Assembly: GCA_013141055.1 (NCBI GenBank) | Contig: JABFRS010000001.1 | Span: 2,561,001 to 2,625,000, forward strand | Origin: Cyclobacteriaceae bacterium | Lineage (GTDB): Bacteria > Bacteroidota > Bacteroidia > Cytophagales > Cyclobacteriaceae | Direction: 5' to 3' | DNA: 64,000 bases | Shown here: one piece after another, positions 18,283 to 25,523 of the stretch | How positions within the stretch are numbered: position 1 is the stretch's first letter | Layout: every line of letters begins with the position of its first letter | The notes under the pieces: model-generated | Seen by the model: the letters and a program-made list of their open reading frames with translations, nothing else | The model's database searches: none | What the model was told of the DNA's origin: nothing | Translations under genes and position numbers: made by a program

Positions 18283-18951
18283 ATGAGTGGAATTAATATC
18301 ATCGTCACAGAAGATGGTTCTCATTCCCTTTTTAATTCCGACCTGAACGAAACATATCATTCTATTCATGGAGCCATTCAGGAGTCAAAACATGTGTTCA
18401 TTCGTGCCGGACTTGAACATTGGCTTGACAAGAATAAAACCGCAAATCTTAGAATTCTTGAAATTGGGTTCGGTACTGGATTAAATGCGTTACTAACAAT
18501 CCTTTATTCAAAAGCTCAAGCGATACATTACAATTCATGGGAGGCCTATCCACTGGATTCATCGCTAACGAATCAACTAAACTATGGTCAGGAGCTTGGA
18601 TCTCCTGAATTATTTTCACTGATCCATTCAGCATTCTGGGAAAAGTCTGTTGCTATTTCTTCTCAATTCATTCTTGGAAAACATAAGGGTGATATTCTTA
18701 CCGAAGAGATTAATCCGTCTGAAAAGTTTGATATCATTTATTATGATGCGTTTGGTCCTTCAAAGCAGCCTGATATGTGGACACTCCCCGTTTTGACGAA
18801 GATTATTAATGTGCTTGATAAAAAAGGGATTTTTGTGACCTATTGTGCAAAAGGTCAAGTGAAACGTGATCTGAAATCTTTAGGGTTGGAAGTCGAAACA
18901 TTGCCTGGCCCACCCGGGAAATTGCAAATGATACGGGCAACCAGGAATTGA
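18283..18951 (+). CDS. mnmD: tRNA (5-methylaminomethyl-2-thiouridine)-methyltransferase-like protein MnmD
   Basis: A 222-residue SAM-dependent methyltransferase of the DUF752/Methyltransf_30 family. It has the SAM motif EIGFGTG (60-66), the acidic YYDAFGPSKQPDMW motif and the family-typical C-terminal VTYCAKGQVKRDL ... LPGPPGK segment. It corresponds to the methyltransferase half of E. coli MnmC without the FAD oxidase domain, so it would perform the last methylation making mnm5(s2)U34 in tRNA. It ends the run starting at 15543, 8 bp after ispF. The stop is 7 bp from the convergent folate cyclo-ligase stop, across a 12-bp palindrome AATTGATCAATT (18946-18957). Confidence 0.9.
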   Translation: MSGINIIVTEDGSHSLFNSDLNETYHSIHGAIQESKHVFIRAGLEHWLDKNKTANLRILEIGFGTGLNALLTILYSKAQAIHYNSWEAYPLDSSLTNQLNYGQELGSPELFSLIHSAFWEKSVAISSQFILGKHKGDILTEEINPSEKFDIIYYDAFGPSKQPDMWTLPVLTKIINVLDKKGIFVTYCAKGQVKRDLKSLGLEVETLPGPPGKLQMIRATRN

Positions 18952-18958
18952 TCAATTA

Positions 18959-19528
18959 TCAAAAAACTATAAATCCGGATGGAGTGATGCAGGCATTCAT
19001 CCTTATGTCGAATTCGTTTACATCATCGATACGGTCTACTGCCTCAAAAAAGGATAGGCCGATTTTCTGACAATTTTTTCCACAATCTTTAAGGAAACGA
19101 TCATAATAGCCTTTCCCATATCCTACGCGGTGACCCAGCTTATCGAAAGTTAGTAGGGGGATCAACACCAAATCGATTTTATCTGCAGGTGTAGGAACTC
19201 CCTGAGCAGGCTCTGAAATGCCCCATGCATTTGGTTTCAGTTGATGCAATCCTTCAAAGTAAATATTTTCAAGAGTTTCATCAGCAGCGGTTCTGGGAAC
19301 AGAAATTCTGATCTGAGGAAACTCCCTTTTAATTCTATCCAGTATCTGCCAGGTGTCCGGCTCATGATTTTTTTCTATCGGAAGATAAGTATGGAGAACC
19401 TTTATAAAGGAAAGATCAATGTTTGAGAAGAAGTGATTATAAATTTGAAGATTGTATTGAGAGCATAGAGCAGTGGATAGGTTTTTTCTCCTGGCAGTGT
19501 ACTCTATCCGAAGCTCCCTTTTATTCAT
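18959..19528 (-). CDS. 5-formyltetrahydrofolate cyclo-ligase
   Basis: Converts 5-formyl-THF to 5,10-methenyl-THF with ATP, rescuing folate from an inactive form. The 189-residue length is normal. The signature GYGKGYYDRFL appears near residues 138-148, preceded by LVLIPLLTFDKLGHR, both diagnostic of the MTHFS family (YgfA/Fau). The N-terminal basic stretch KRELRIEYTARRKNLS is also typical. Its start overlaps the end of bshC by 8 bp, so translation is probably coupled. The functional link with bacillithiol synthesis is not obvious and may simply reflect compact gene order. Confidence 0.95.
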   Translation of the reverse strand: MNKRELRIEYTARRKNLSTALCSQYNLQIYNHFFSNIDLSFIKVLHTYLPIEKNHEPDTWQILDRIKREFPQIRISVPRTAADETLENIYFEGLHQLKPNAWGISEPAQGVPTPADKIDLVLIPLLTFDKLGHRVGYGKGYYDRFLKDCGKNCQKIGLSFFEAVDRIDDVNEFDIRMNACITPSGFIVF

Positions 19529-21089
19529 GATAGGTCAGAACATTGAATTGGTAATCGAAAGGGTCGAAATTCTTAAGCATTTTTTCTATAAAAGAAGGAT
19601 CCTGCTGATAGAAATTTAAAAAGTTATCACTGCGTTCCTGAAGACTTCCGTTGGGGAAAAGAGAATCCTTGACGGAATCCAATTGACGTAGCTTGTCTGA
19701 CTGCAGCCGCTTTTCTGCGCGAAGCATTTTTTTCTCAACCCTCTCAAGTCCGTTCTGGATGCGTTTGCTTTCAGCTTTTGTCATTTGACCAAGGGTAGGA
19801 TCAATGCCAATACTTCTTTTGTAGATATCCTCCAATAGTGCTTCCAGGGTTTTCATTTCCTTCCCGAGGGAAAGATTGTGGGATGAATTTTTAGTCACCC
19901 AATGATTGTAGAGATAGTTTTTCTCTTCAAAGAAGTCCTGAATTTCAAGTCCTGTTTTTGCAAGTTTGCGACCGGTTGAATGATCCACGATCATCGCAAA
20001 ATTTCTTGGCATCAATGCTGGAAATGGAACATTGAAATGCTTGAATACATCTTTTAGTTGCAGCCAGTAGACTAATTCGGAAGGTCCCCCAACATATGCC
20101 AGATTTGGAAGTATCATCTCCTGATAAAGTGGCCTGAGGATTACATTAGGACTGAATTTTTCGGGAGTTTCCTCAATCATCTTATCGATCTCAGCTTTTG
20201 AAAATTTCAGATCAGTATCCACTACAATGAAGTCATTATCTTTTTTCTCCAGGCGACTTCTTAATCCCTTATCATTATAAAAGAAATTGATCTCCCGAGG
20301 ATTTACTTGTGTATGAAACCCGGCAGCCTGAAGCTTTTCGCTCGTCTTTGAAACAAGATTGAATGGAGTATGTTCCATCAGATCTTCCCTGATGACGGGT
20401 TTTAAAATATTTTTCAATGAACGATCATCAGCATCAATGACAATCAATCCCTCATTTCCAAATAGTTTGTTAACGTAATGTCGTACGGCATCACTTAATA
20501 GTTCATTTTTTTCGTAGGCTTCCTTAAAAATGGAGACATCACCGGGAAGCTCTTGCAATAGCTTCTTTAATTCCTTGGTGTTAAAATGCCCAACCGCACC
20601 CTTTTGATCAGTTTCCCAGGTGTACTTTTTTCCGTATAGTCGAAAATACTTTATCTCTTCATAATCATGATCCTCTGAAGCCATCCAGTATACCGGAACA
20701 AAATTAGATTCAGGATAAGTCGCCTTTAATTTTTTGCAGGCATTAATGACAGTGACAATTTTGTAAATGAAATACAACGGTCCGGTAAAAATATTTAGCT
20801 GATGTCCGGTGACTACAGTGAAAGTATTTTTGTCTGCTAAAGATTGAATGTTTTTCTTAACCGCGTCGGAGGGATTGGTGATCTTTGAATATTGTTTATT
20901 AAGAGTCTCAACCAATGAGTTTCTGGAAGAAGATGGAAAGGGAGTTTTCTCCTTGATCTGCTCCTTGAAATTTTTAACTTCCGGAAACTGAGAATAGTAG
21001 GGCTTTAATGCAGCATCCTGTTCGATGTACTTCAGAAAAAAATCGGAAAAAGAGCGTGTACTCCGTAACGGAACTTTCTGAAGCAGCAT
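19521..21089 (-). CDS. bshC: Bacillithiol biosynthesis cysteine-adding enzyme BshC
   Basis: A 522-residue protein of the BshC (YllA) family, which adds cysteine to GlcN-malate in the last step of bacillithiol synthesis. Family-specific stretches visible are TGHQLNIFTGPLYFIYK near residue 92, VPVYWMASEDHDYEEI near 130, and YVGGPSELVYWLQLK near 335, plus a C-terminal coiled-coil region (RVEKKMLRAEKRLQSDK). The start is the ATG at 21089; a TTG two codons upstream is possible but unnecessary. bshA and bshB are not in this window. The redox partner YtxJ lies 35 kb away at 55678, which supports a functioning bacillithiol system in this organism. Confidence 0.95.
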   Translation of the reverse strand: MLLQKVPLRSTRSFSDFFLKYIEQDAALKPYYSQFPEVKNFKEQIKEKTPFPSSSRNSLVETLNKQYSKITNPSDAVKKNIQSLADKNTFTVVTGHQLNIFTGPLYFIYKIVTVINACKKLKATYPESNFVPVYWMASEDHDYEEIKYFRLYGKKYTWETDQKGAVGHFNTKELKKLLQELPGDVSIFKEAYEKNELLSDAVRHYVNKLFGNEGLIVIDADDRSLKNILKPVIREDLMEHTPFNLVSKTSEKLQAAGFHTQVNPREINFFYNDKGLRSRLEKKDNDFIVVDTDLKFSKAEIDKMIEETPEKFSPNVILRPLYQEMILPNLAYVGGPSELVYWLQLKDVFKHFNVPFPALMPRNFAMIVDHSTGRKLAKTGLEIQDFFEEKNYLYNHWVTKNSSHNLSLGKEMKTLEALLEDIYKRSIGIDPTLGQMTKAESKRIQNGLERVEKKMLRAEKRLQSDKLRQLDSVKDSLFPNGSLQERSDNFLNFYQQDPSFIEKMLKNFDPFDYQFNVLTYHE

Positions 21090-21156
21090 AATCAACAGCA
21101 GGAATAGGTTAAAAACATAGATCGAATAACGGCAATTTTACTATAAGGTTTAGGGA

Positions 21157-22467
21157 TTAGCTTATGGCCTCCCCAGTCAGATCAAATTCAGAAGCATCTG
21201 TGATCTTTACCTGAAAAAAATCGCCCATGCGAAGGTAGTTCTTCGATTTAATGATTACCTCGTTATCTACTTCCGGTGAATCAAATTCGGTCCTTCCTAT
21301 AAAATTTCCTCCTTCTTTTCGGTCAACAAGCACTTTGTAGATCTTATTGATTTTATCGCGATTTAATTCAAGAGAAATGCCCTGTTGTAAATCCATGATC
21401 GCATCCACCCGCTCTTGCTTAATCTCTGCAGGGATTGAATCAGGCATTGAATGAGAATGAGTATTTTCTTCATGCGAATAGGAAAAAACACCTAATCTGT
21501 CAAAACGTGATCGCTCAACAAACGACATCATCTCCTGAAAGTGATCTTCTGTTTCTCCCGGATGACCTGCAATCAACGTCGTCCGAATCGCAATCCCCGG
21601 AACCTTCTCACGAATAGTCTCAATCAATTGCTGAGTTTTTTCACGAGTAATTCCCCGACGCATGATCTTCAACATTTCTGTCGATCCATGTTGTAAGGGA
21701 ATGTCGATATAGTTGCAAATGTTGCTCCGTTCTGCCATCACATCCAATGCATCCATCGGAAAACCTGCCGGGAATGCATAGTGCAATCGTATCCATTCGA
21801 TCCCCTCTACATCAGAAAGTCTTTTCAGTAAATCCGCAAGACTTCTTTTTTTATAAAGATCAAGTCCATAATAGGTAGAATCCTGAGCGATTAATAATAA
21901 TTCTTTCACACCGTTCTTTGCAAGATTCCTTGCTTCAAGAACGAGCTCTTCGATTGGTCTGGAGATATGGCCACCACGCATTAATGGTATGGCGCAAAAA
22001 GAACAGGGCCGATCGCAACCTTCTGATATTTTTAAGTAAGCGTAATGATTTGGATTGGTGAGAATGCGCTCACCCACCAGCTCATGCTTGTAATTTGCAT
22101 TCAGGGTTTTTAATAACCTGGAAAGATCCCGGGTGCCATACCAGGCATCGACTAAAGGAATTTCCTTTTCAAGATCATCTTTGTATCGTTGGGAAAGACA
22201 TCCAGTGACATACACCTTTTCAACGAGTCCCTCTTCCTTGGCGTCCACATAGCGGAGAATGGTATCAATTGATTCCTGCTTGGCATTGTCTATGAATCCA
22301 CAAGTATTGATCACCACAATGCTTGCGTCGTCCTTTTTTGACTCGTGAACAGCATCAATATTATTTCCTCTCAACTGAGTCAAAATCACTTCAGAATCCA
22401 CCAGGTTTTTTGAGCACCCCAGTGTCACGATGTTAACTTTTGTCTTTTTATTTCCCTTTGCCCGCAC
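21157..22467 (-). CDS. rimO: Ribosomal protein uS12 methylthiotransferase RimO
   Basis: A 436-residue radical-SAM methylthiotransferase that modifies the conserved Asp of ribosomal protein S12. The N-terminal domain carries the auxiliary-cluster cysteines Cys18 (TLGCSKN), Cys56 (NTCGFIDNA) and Cys90 (VTGCLSQR). The radical-SAM cysteines are Cys151, Cys155 and Cys158 (GCDRPCSFCAIP). A TRAM domain ends the protein. The TLGCSKNLVDSE opening separates RimO from MiaB. The start is a GTG at 22467 with no ATG alternative. It is divergent from the DUF6452-DUF6048 pair across 74 bp. Confidence 0.96.
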   Translation of the reverse strand: MRAKGNKKTKVNIVTLGCSKNLVDSEVILTQLRGNNIDAVHESKKDDASIVVINTCGFIDNAKQESIDTILRYVDAKEEGLVEKVYVTGCLSQRYKDDLEKEIPLVDAWYGTRDLSRLLKTLNANYKHELVGERILTNPNHYAYLKISEGCDRPCSFCAIPLMRGGHISRPIEELVLEARNLAKNGVKELLLIAQDSTYYGLDLYKKRSLADLLKRLSDVEGIEWIRLHYAFPAGFPMDALDVMAERSNICNYIDIPLQHGSTEMLKIMRRGITREKTQQLIETIREKVPGIAIRTTLIAGHPGETEDHFQEMMSFVERSRFDRLGVFSYSHEENTHSHSMPDSIPAEIKQERVDAIMDLQQGISLELNRDKINKIYKVLVDRKEGGNFIGRTEFDSPEVDNEVIIKSKNYLRMGDFFQVKITDASEFDLTGEAIS

Positions 22468-22516
22468 GGTATGATATTTGAGGATACAAAATTAAGTGGT
22501 TTGAGCAGTGAACCTC

Positions 22517-22524
22517 TATATTTG
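22517..22524 (+). promoter_or_regulatory. -7 box (TATATTTG) for the DUF6452-DUF6048 pair
   Basis: TATATTTG fits TAnnTTTG and ends 17 bp before the GTG start at 22542. A TTTG occurs 13 bp further upstream, closer than the usual -33 spacing. Confidence 0.5.
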
Positions 22525-22541
22525 AAAATTAATTCCCATTC

Positions 22542-23000
22542 GTGAGATTTTTATTGCCCTGTTTTATGGTTCTGTTGCTTTCCGGGTGCCTTTCAGAGCC
22601 GGATTGCGTGTCCACCAAGAATAACTCTGTTCAATTGAAGATCAGAAGTGCAGAGACCAATAAGTACACAAAATTCATTTTTTCGTCCATTACTGTTTCA
22701 GGAACTACTGACACATTCCATACAACTGATTCGATAGGAACATTGCGATTGCCGGTTGACCCTTTTACGAGTCAGACAACTTACAATCTTACCTATGATA
22801 AGATTGTAAATTCTGTGGCTCAAACACAAAATGTTAGCATCATTCTTGGCTATAAAGCACAGTACATAATAATAAGCACGGATTGTGGACCATATCTATT
22901 CTGTTCAGATCTGACAGTGGTGGATTCATCAATGGAAAGCAAGCTTCTCAACAGTCAACTATCAACAGGAGAAACAGTCAATGTTGAAATTAAGCTATAG
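22542..23000 (+). CDS. DUF6452-like lipoprotein of unknown function
   Basis: A 152-residue predicted lipoprotein. The start is GTG at 22542, giving MRFLLPCFMVLLLSGC with a lipobox (LLSGC, Cys16). Mature features are a second cysteine soon after the lipid anchor (EPDCVS), a beta-rich Thr/Ser-rich core and a late Cys pair (TDCGPYLFCSDL). This matches the Bacteroidota DUF6452 pattern, whose role is unknown. It overlaps the following DUF6048 gene by 20 bp, a strong sign that the two proteins are made and used together. The likely location is the periplasmic side of the inner or outer membrane. The family call rests on pattern and neighbour, not on a search. Confidence 0.7.
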   Translation: MRFLLPCFMVLLLSGCLSEPDCVSTKNNSVQLKIRSAETNKYTKFIFSSITVSGTTDTFHTTDSIGTLRLPVDPFTSQTTYNLTYDKIVNSVAQTQNVSIILGYKAQYIIISTDCGPYLFCSDLTVVDSSMESKLLNSQLSTGETVNVEIKL

Positions 23001-23709
23001 CATTTTGTTTTTTCTTCTTATCTCCAGCGCCTTTGCACAAGTGGCAGAGGAGCAGGATACGGTTGTTCGTGAGAAGCCTAAGAAACCTGATAGCCTTAAA
23101 GAGAAATTTTACCCTCGTTCTGTTCGGATCGGAACGGATATCCTCAGTCTCATAAGAACTCCATTGAGTAAATCATTTTCTGGATGGGAGGTCAATGGAG
23201 ATGTTGATTTTGGAAAAATATATTTCACGCTGGACATCGGTCAGTGGTCCCGTTACAGTAAACTTGATTCCGGGCACCTTGGCGTTTACCAAAATAATGG
23301 AACCTATTGGAGAGTAGGTGCAGATATTAATCTTCTTAAAAAAGATCCGGATCGTAACATGTTCTTTTTTGGTTTGCGCTATGGACAATCTTCTTTCAGA
23401 GAGTCTGCCTATGTAATTGTGACCAGTACAAATTTCGGATCATCGGCAACTAATTTGGAAAACCCTTCCGTTAAGGCGAGCTGGGGTGAGCTTACGACAG
23501 GATTAAGAGTTAAAGTGTTGAAAGAGTTTTGGATGGGATTTACCTGCAGAATGAAATTTGCAGTTAATACCAGTGGAGATCTTCAGCTAAAAGCATTTGA
23601 CATCCCCGGTTATGGATTGAATGGTGAAGATGTTGCATGGGGATTTAACTACCAGATCTTTTACAGAATTCCCTTTGCAAAACAGAAGAAGCCTGTTGTC
23701 GCGAAATAA
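22981..23709 (+). CDS. DUF6048-like exported beta-rich protein
   Basis: A 242-residue protein with a signal peptide (MLKLSYSILFFLLISSAFAQ) followed by a charged stretch and a beta-strand-rich body. Segments such as VRIGTDILSLIR, WEVNGDVDFGKIYFTLDIG, MFFFGLRYGQSSFRES and WMGFTCRMKFAV alternate hydrophobic and polar residues as in small outer-membrane barrels. It resembles DUF6048, found next to DUF6452 in many Bacteroidota. The 20-bp overlap with the upstream lipoprotein suggests translational coupling and perhaps a lipoprotein-barrel complex, which is inference. It converges on ftsY with an 11-bp gap. Confidence 0.72.
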   Translation: MLKLSYSILFFLLISSAFAQVAEEQDTVVREKPKKPDSLKEKFYPRSVRIGTDILSLIRTPLSKSFSGWEVNGDVDFGKIYFTLDIGQWSRYSKLDSGHLGVYQNNGTYWRVGADINLLKKDPDRNMFFFGLRYGQSSFRESAYVIVTSTNFGSSATNLENPSVKASWGELTTGLRVKVLKEFWMGFTCRMKFAVNTSGDLQLKAFDIPGYGLNGEDVAWGFNYQIFYRIPFAKQKKPVVAK

Positions 23710-23720
23710 CAAATTAAAGG

Positions 23721-24680
23721 CTAGTTCTTCCCAAATAGTGAGTCAACAAATTCGATTTTGTTGAATACCTGAAGATCCTCAACTTTTTCTCCAACCCCGA
23801 TATATTTCACGGGAATTTTAAACTCATCTGAAATTCCAATTACCACACCGCCCTTTGCAGTGCCATCAAGTTTTGTGATCGCGAGGCAGGTAACAGATGT
23901 TGCTTTTGTAAACTCACGCGCCTGAACCATTGCATTCTGGCCTGTGCTTCCATCCAGAACTAATAAAACATCATGCGGTGCATTTGGAAGAACCTTTTGT
24001 GCGGCACGCATGATCTTGGATAATTCTGCCATCAGATTCACTTTCGTGTGAAGTCTTCCTGCAGTATCAATGATAATTACATCAGCGTCTTGCTTAACAC
24101 CCTCTTGAACAGCTTCAAACGCCACCGCTGACGGATCCGTGTTCATCCCCTTTGCAATGACAGGAACTCCAACGCGTTCTCCCCAGAGCTTTAACTGGTC
24201 GACGGCAGCGGCACGGAAAGTATCAGCAGCACCAAGCACTACTTTTTTACCATTCTTTTTGAATTGCGCAGCAAGCTTTCCGATAGTGGTTGTTTTACCA
24301 ACACCATTGACGCCCACCACCATAAGAACGTAAGGCTTAACGCCCGCAGGGGTTTCAAAATCAATGACCTCCAGAGTTTTATTTTCTGACAGAAGAGCCG
24401 CTACTTCTTCTTTTAAAATACGATCCAGCTCACTGGTGCCAATGTATTTGTCGCGTGCTACACGTTGTTGGATTCTCTCAATGATCTTGAGAGTGGTCTC
24501 GATACCTACATCCGAACCGACCAGCACCTCTTCCAGATTATCCAGCACATCATCATCCACGGTTGATTTTCCAACCAATGCCTTGCTCAGCTTGCCGAAA
24601 AAGTTTTCGTTGGATTTTTCAAGTCCTTTATCAAGAGAATCCTTTTTTTCTTTGGAAAACAGATTGCCGAATAATGACAT
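23721..24680 (-). CDS. ftsY: Signal recognition particle receptor FtsY
   Basis: A 319-residue SRP-receptor GTPase that docks ribosome-SRP complexes at the inner membrane. A short acidic/amphipathic N-terminus ([16 protein letters not shown]) replaces the long A domain of E. coli. The N domain spans about 25-105 and the G domain about 110-319. Motifs are the P-loop GVNGVGKTT (123-131), DTFRAAA, DTAGRLH and [10 protein letters not shown], and the C-terminal [13 protein letters not shown] helix is present. It follows the rpmB-rpmG-DUF4295 cluster on the same strand but is separated from it by a strong terminator and a second perfect hairpin. Confidence 0.97.
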   Translation of the reverse strand: MSLFGNLFSKEKKDSLDKGLEKSNENFFGKLSKALVGKSTVDDDVLDNLEEVLVGSDVGIETTLKIIERIQQRVARDKYIGTSELDRILKEEVAALLSENKTLEVIDFETPAGVKPYVLMVVGVNGVGKTTTIGKLAAQFKKNGKKVVLGAADTFRAAAVDQLKLWGERVGVPVIAKGMNTDPSAVAFEAVQEGVKQDADVIIIDTAGRLHTKVNLMAELSKIMRAAQKVLPNAPHDVLLVLDGSTGQNAMVQAREFTKATSVTCLAITKLDGTAKGGVVIGISDEFKIPVKYIGVGEKVEDLQVFNKIEFVDSLFGKN

Positions 24681-24706
24681 AGCTGAATGGGGTGCCTGGT
24701 TTGATT

Positions 24707-24725
24707 CACTGAGAAAGTCTCAGTG
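24707..24725. promoter_or_regulatory. Perfect 8-bp-stem hairpin (CACTGAGA-AAG-TCTCAGTG) upstream of ftsY
   Basis: CACTGAGA (24707-24714) and TCTCAGTG (24718-24725) are exact inverted repeats with a 3-nt loop, 27 bp upstream of the ftsY ATG. No T-tract follows on either strand, so it may be an operator or a 5'-leader structure rather than a terminator. Confidence 0.4.
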
Positions 24726-24730
24726 TGGAG

Positions 24731-24757
24731 AAAAAAAAAGTCCCGATTGGGACTTTA
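24731..24757 (-). terminator. Rho-independent terminator after the rpmB-rpmG-DUF4295 cluster
   Basis: AAAGTCCC (24737-24744) pairs with GGGACTTT (24749-24756) around a GATT loop. On the minus strand it is followed by an uninterrupted run of T (24739 down to 24731). It lies about 20 nt past the DUF4295 stop. Confidence 0.93.
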
Positions 24758-24776
24758 ATAAATTCTTTGAGGAAAA

Positions 24777-24935
24777 TTAACCCTTCTTAGCGAGAGTTTC
24801 TTTTACCAGTTCTGCTGGTACAATTTCTTCTCTGAAGGTATAAGCTCCGGTCTTTTCAGACTTGATGGCGCGGATCACTTTCGCGAAGTTCTTTCCGTCG
24901 GCTTTCTTTAAGGATGCAACAACTTTCTTTGCCAT
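24777..24935 (-). CDS. DUF4295 small basic protein in ribosomal-protein cluster
   Basis: A 52-residue, lysine-rich protein beginning MAKKVVASLKKADGKNFAKV and ending LVKETLAKKG. It matches the Bacteroidota DUF4295 family that follows rpmB and rpmG. Its start lies 2 bp after the rpmG stop, so it is co-translated with ribosomal proteins L28 and L33. Size, charge and linkage suggest a small ribosome-associated protein. That role is inferred from its neighbours; no motif beyond family identity is visible. A strong terminator follows. Confidence 0.9.
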   Translation of the reverse strand: MAKKVVASLKKADGKNFAKVIRAIKSEKTGAYTFREEIVPAELVKETLAKKG

Positions 24936-24937
24936 GG

Positions 24938-25120
24938 TTATTTAATTTCTTTGTGAACGGTATACTTCTTCATCACAGGATTGTATTTCTTCAATTCAAT
25001 ACGCTCCGTAGTGTTCTTACGATTCTTTGTTGTGATGTGACGGCTCATACCAGGAAGTCCTGATGCCTTATGTTCTGTGCACTCGAGAATTACCTGAATG
25101 CGATTGCCTTTCTTTGCCAT
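24938..25120 (-). CDS. rpmG: 50S ribosomal protein bL33
   Basis: A 60-residue basic ribosomal protein: [18 protein letters not shown] followed by [31 protein letters not shown], the classical L33 pattern. The zinc-binding second cysteine pair seen in some L33 paralogues is absent, since only one Cys is present; this is the zinc-independent form. It lies between rpmB (30 bp upstream) and DUF4295 (2 bp downstream). Confidence 0.98.
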   Translation of the reverse strand: MAKKGNRIQVILECTEHKASGLPGMSRHITTKNRKNTTERIELKKYNPVMKKYTVHKEIK

Positions 25121-25150
25121 TGTCTTCTAATTTAAATAGTCTACCAAAAA

Positions 25151-25390
25151 TCAGTTTGCCAACATTCCATTAGCACGCGCTTCTTTCAACACAGCAGTGA
25201 TGCCTTTTGTGTTGATCGTCTTGATCGCCTTGGTGGAAACTTTCAAAGTAATCCACTTATTCTCCTCAGGAATGAAAAACCTCTTTGTCTGAAGGTTGGG
25301 ATAGAACTTTCTCTTGGTCTTGTTATTCGCATGAGAAACTTTGTTTCCCACTTGCGGACGCTTTCCAGTGATTTCGCAAACCCTTGCCAT
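25151..25390 (-). CDS. rpmB: 50S ribosomal protein bL28
   Basis: A 79-residue protein starting [20 protein letters not shown], the invariant L28 opening, with [17 protein letters not shown] and a C-terminal [13 protein letters not shown] longer reading frame extends 19 codons upstream but lacks family similarity, so ATG 25390 is the start. First gene of the rpmB-rpmG-DUF4295 cluster, divergent from the TPR histidine kinase at 25524. Confidence 0.98.
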   Translation of the reverse strand: MARVCEITGKRPQVGNKVSHANNKTKRKFYPNLQTKRFFIPEENKWITLKVSTKAIKTINTKGITAVLKEARANGMLAN

Positions 25391-25523
25391 AACTCGTTGA
25401 TATTTAGTCCTTTCCTTAAAAAGGATTGCAAAGATCGGGAAAATCACCTCAATTATCCAAGAACGTCTGAAAATAATGAGGCCGACCCTCTGGAATGTGG
25501 TTTTACAGGGCTAATTTTTGACT

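Noticed and set aside
18946..18957. AATTGATCAATT palindrome as a terminator between mnmD and the folate ligase
   Set aside because: It has no loop or T-tract and lies partly in coding sequence; most likely chance in a short convergent gap.
24364..24780. Plus-strand open frame spanning ftsY start and its upstream terminator
   Set aside because: Antisense to ftsY and runs through a clear terminator; low-complexity serine-rich translation typical of a shadow frame.
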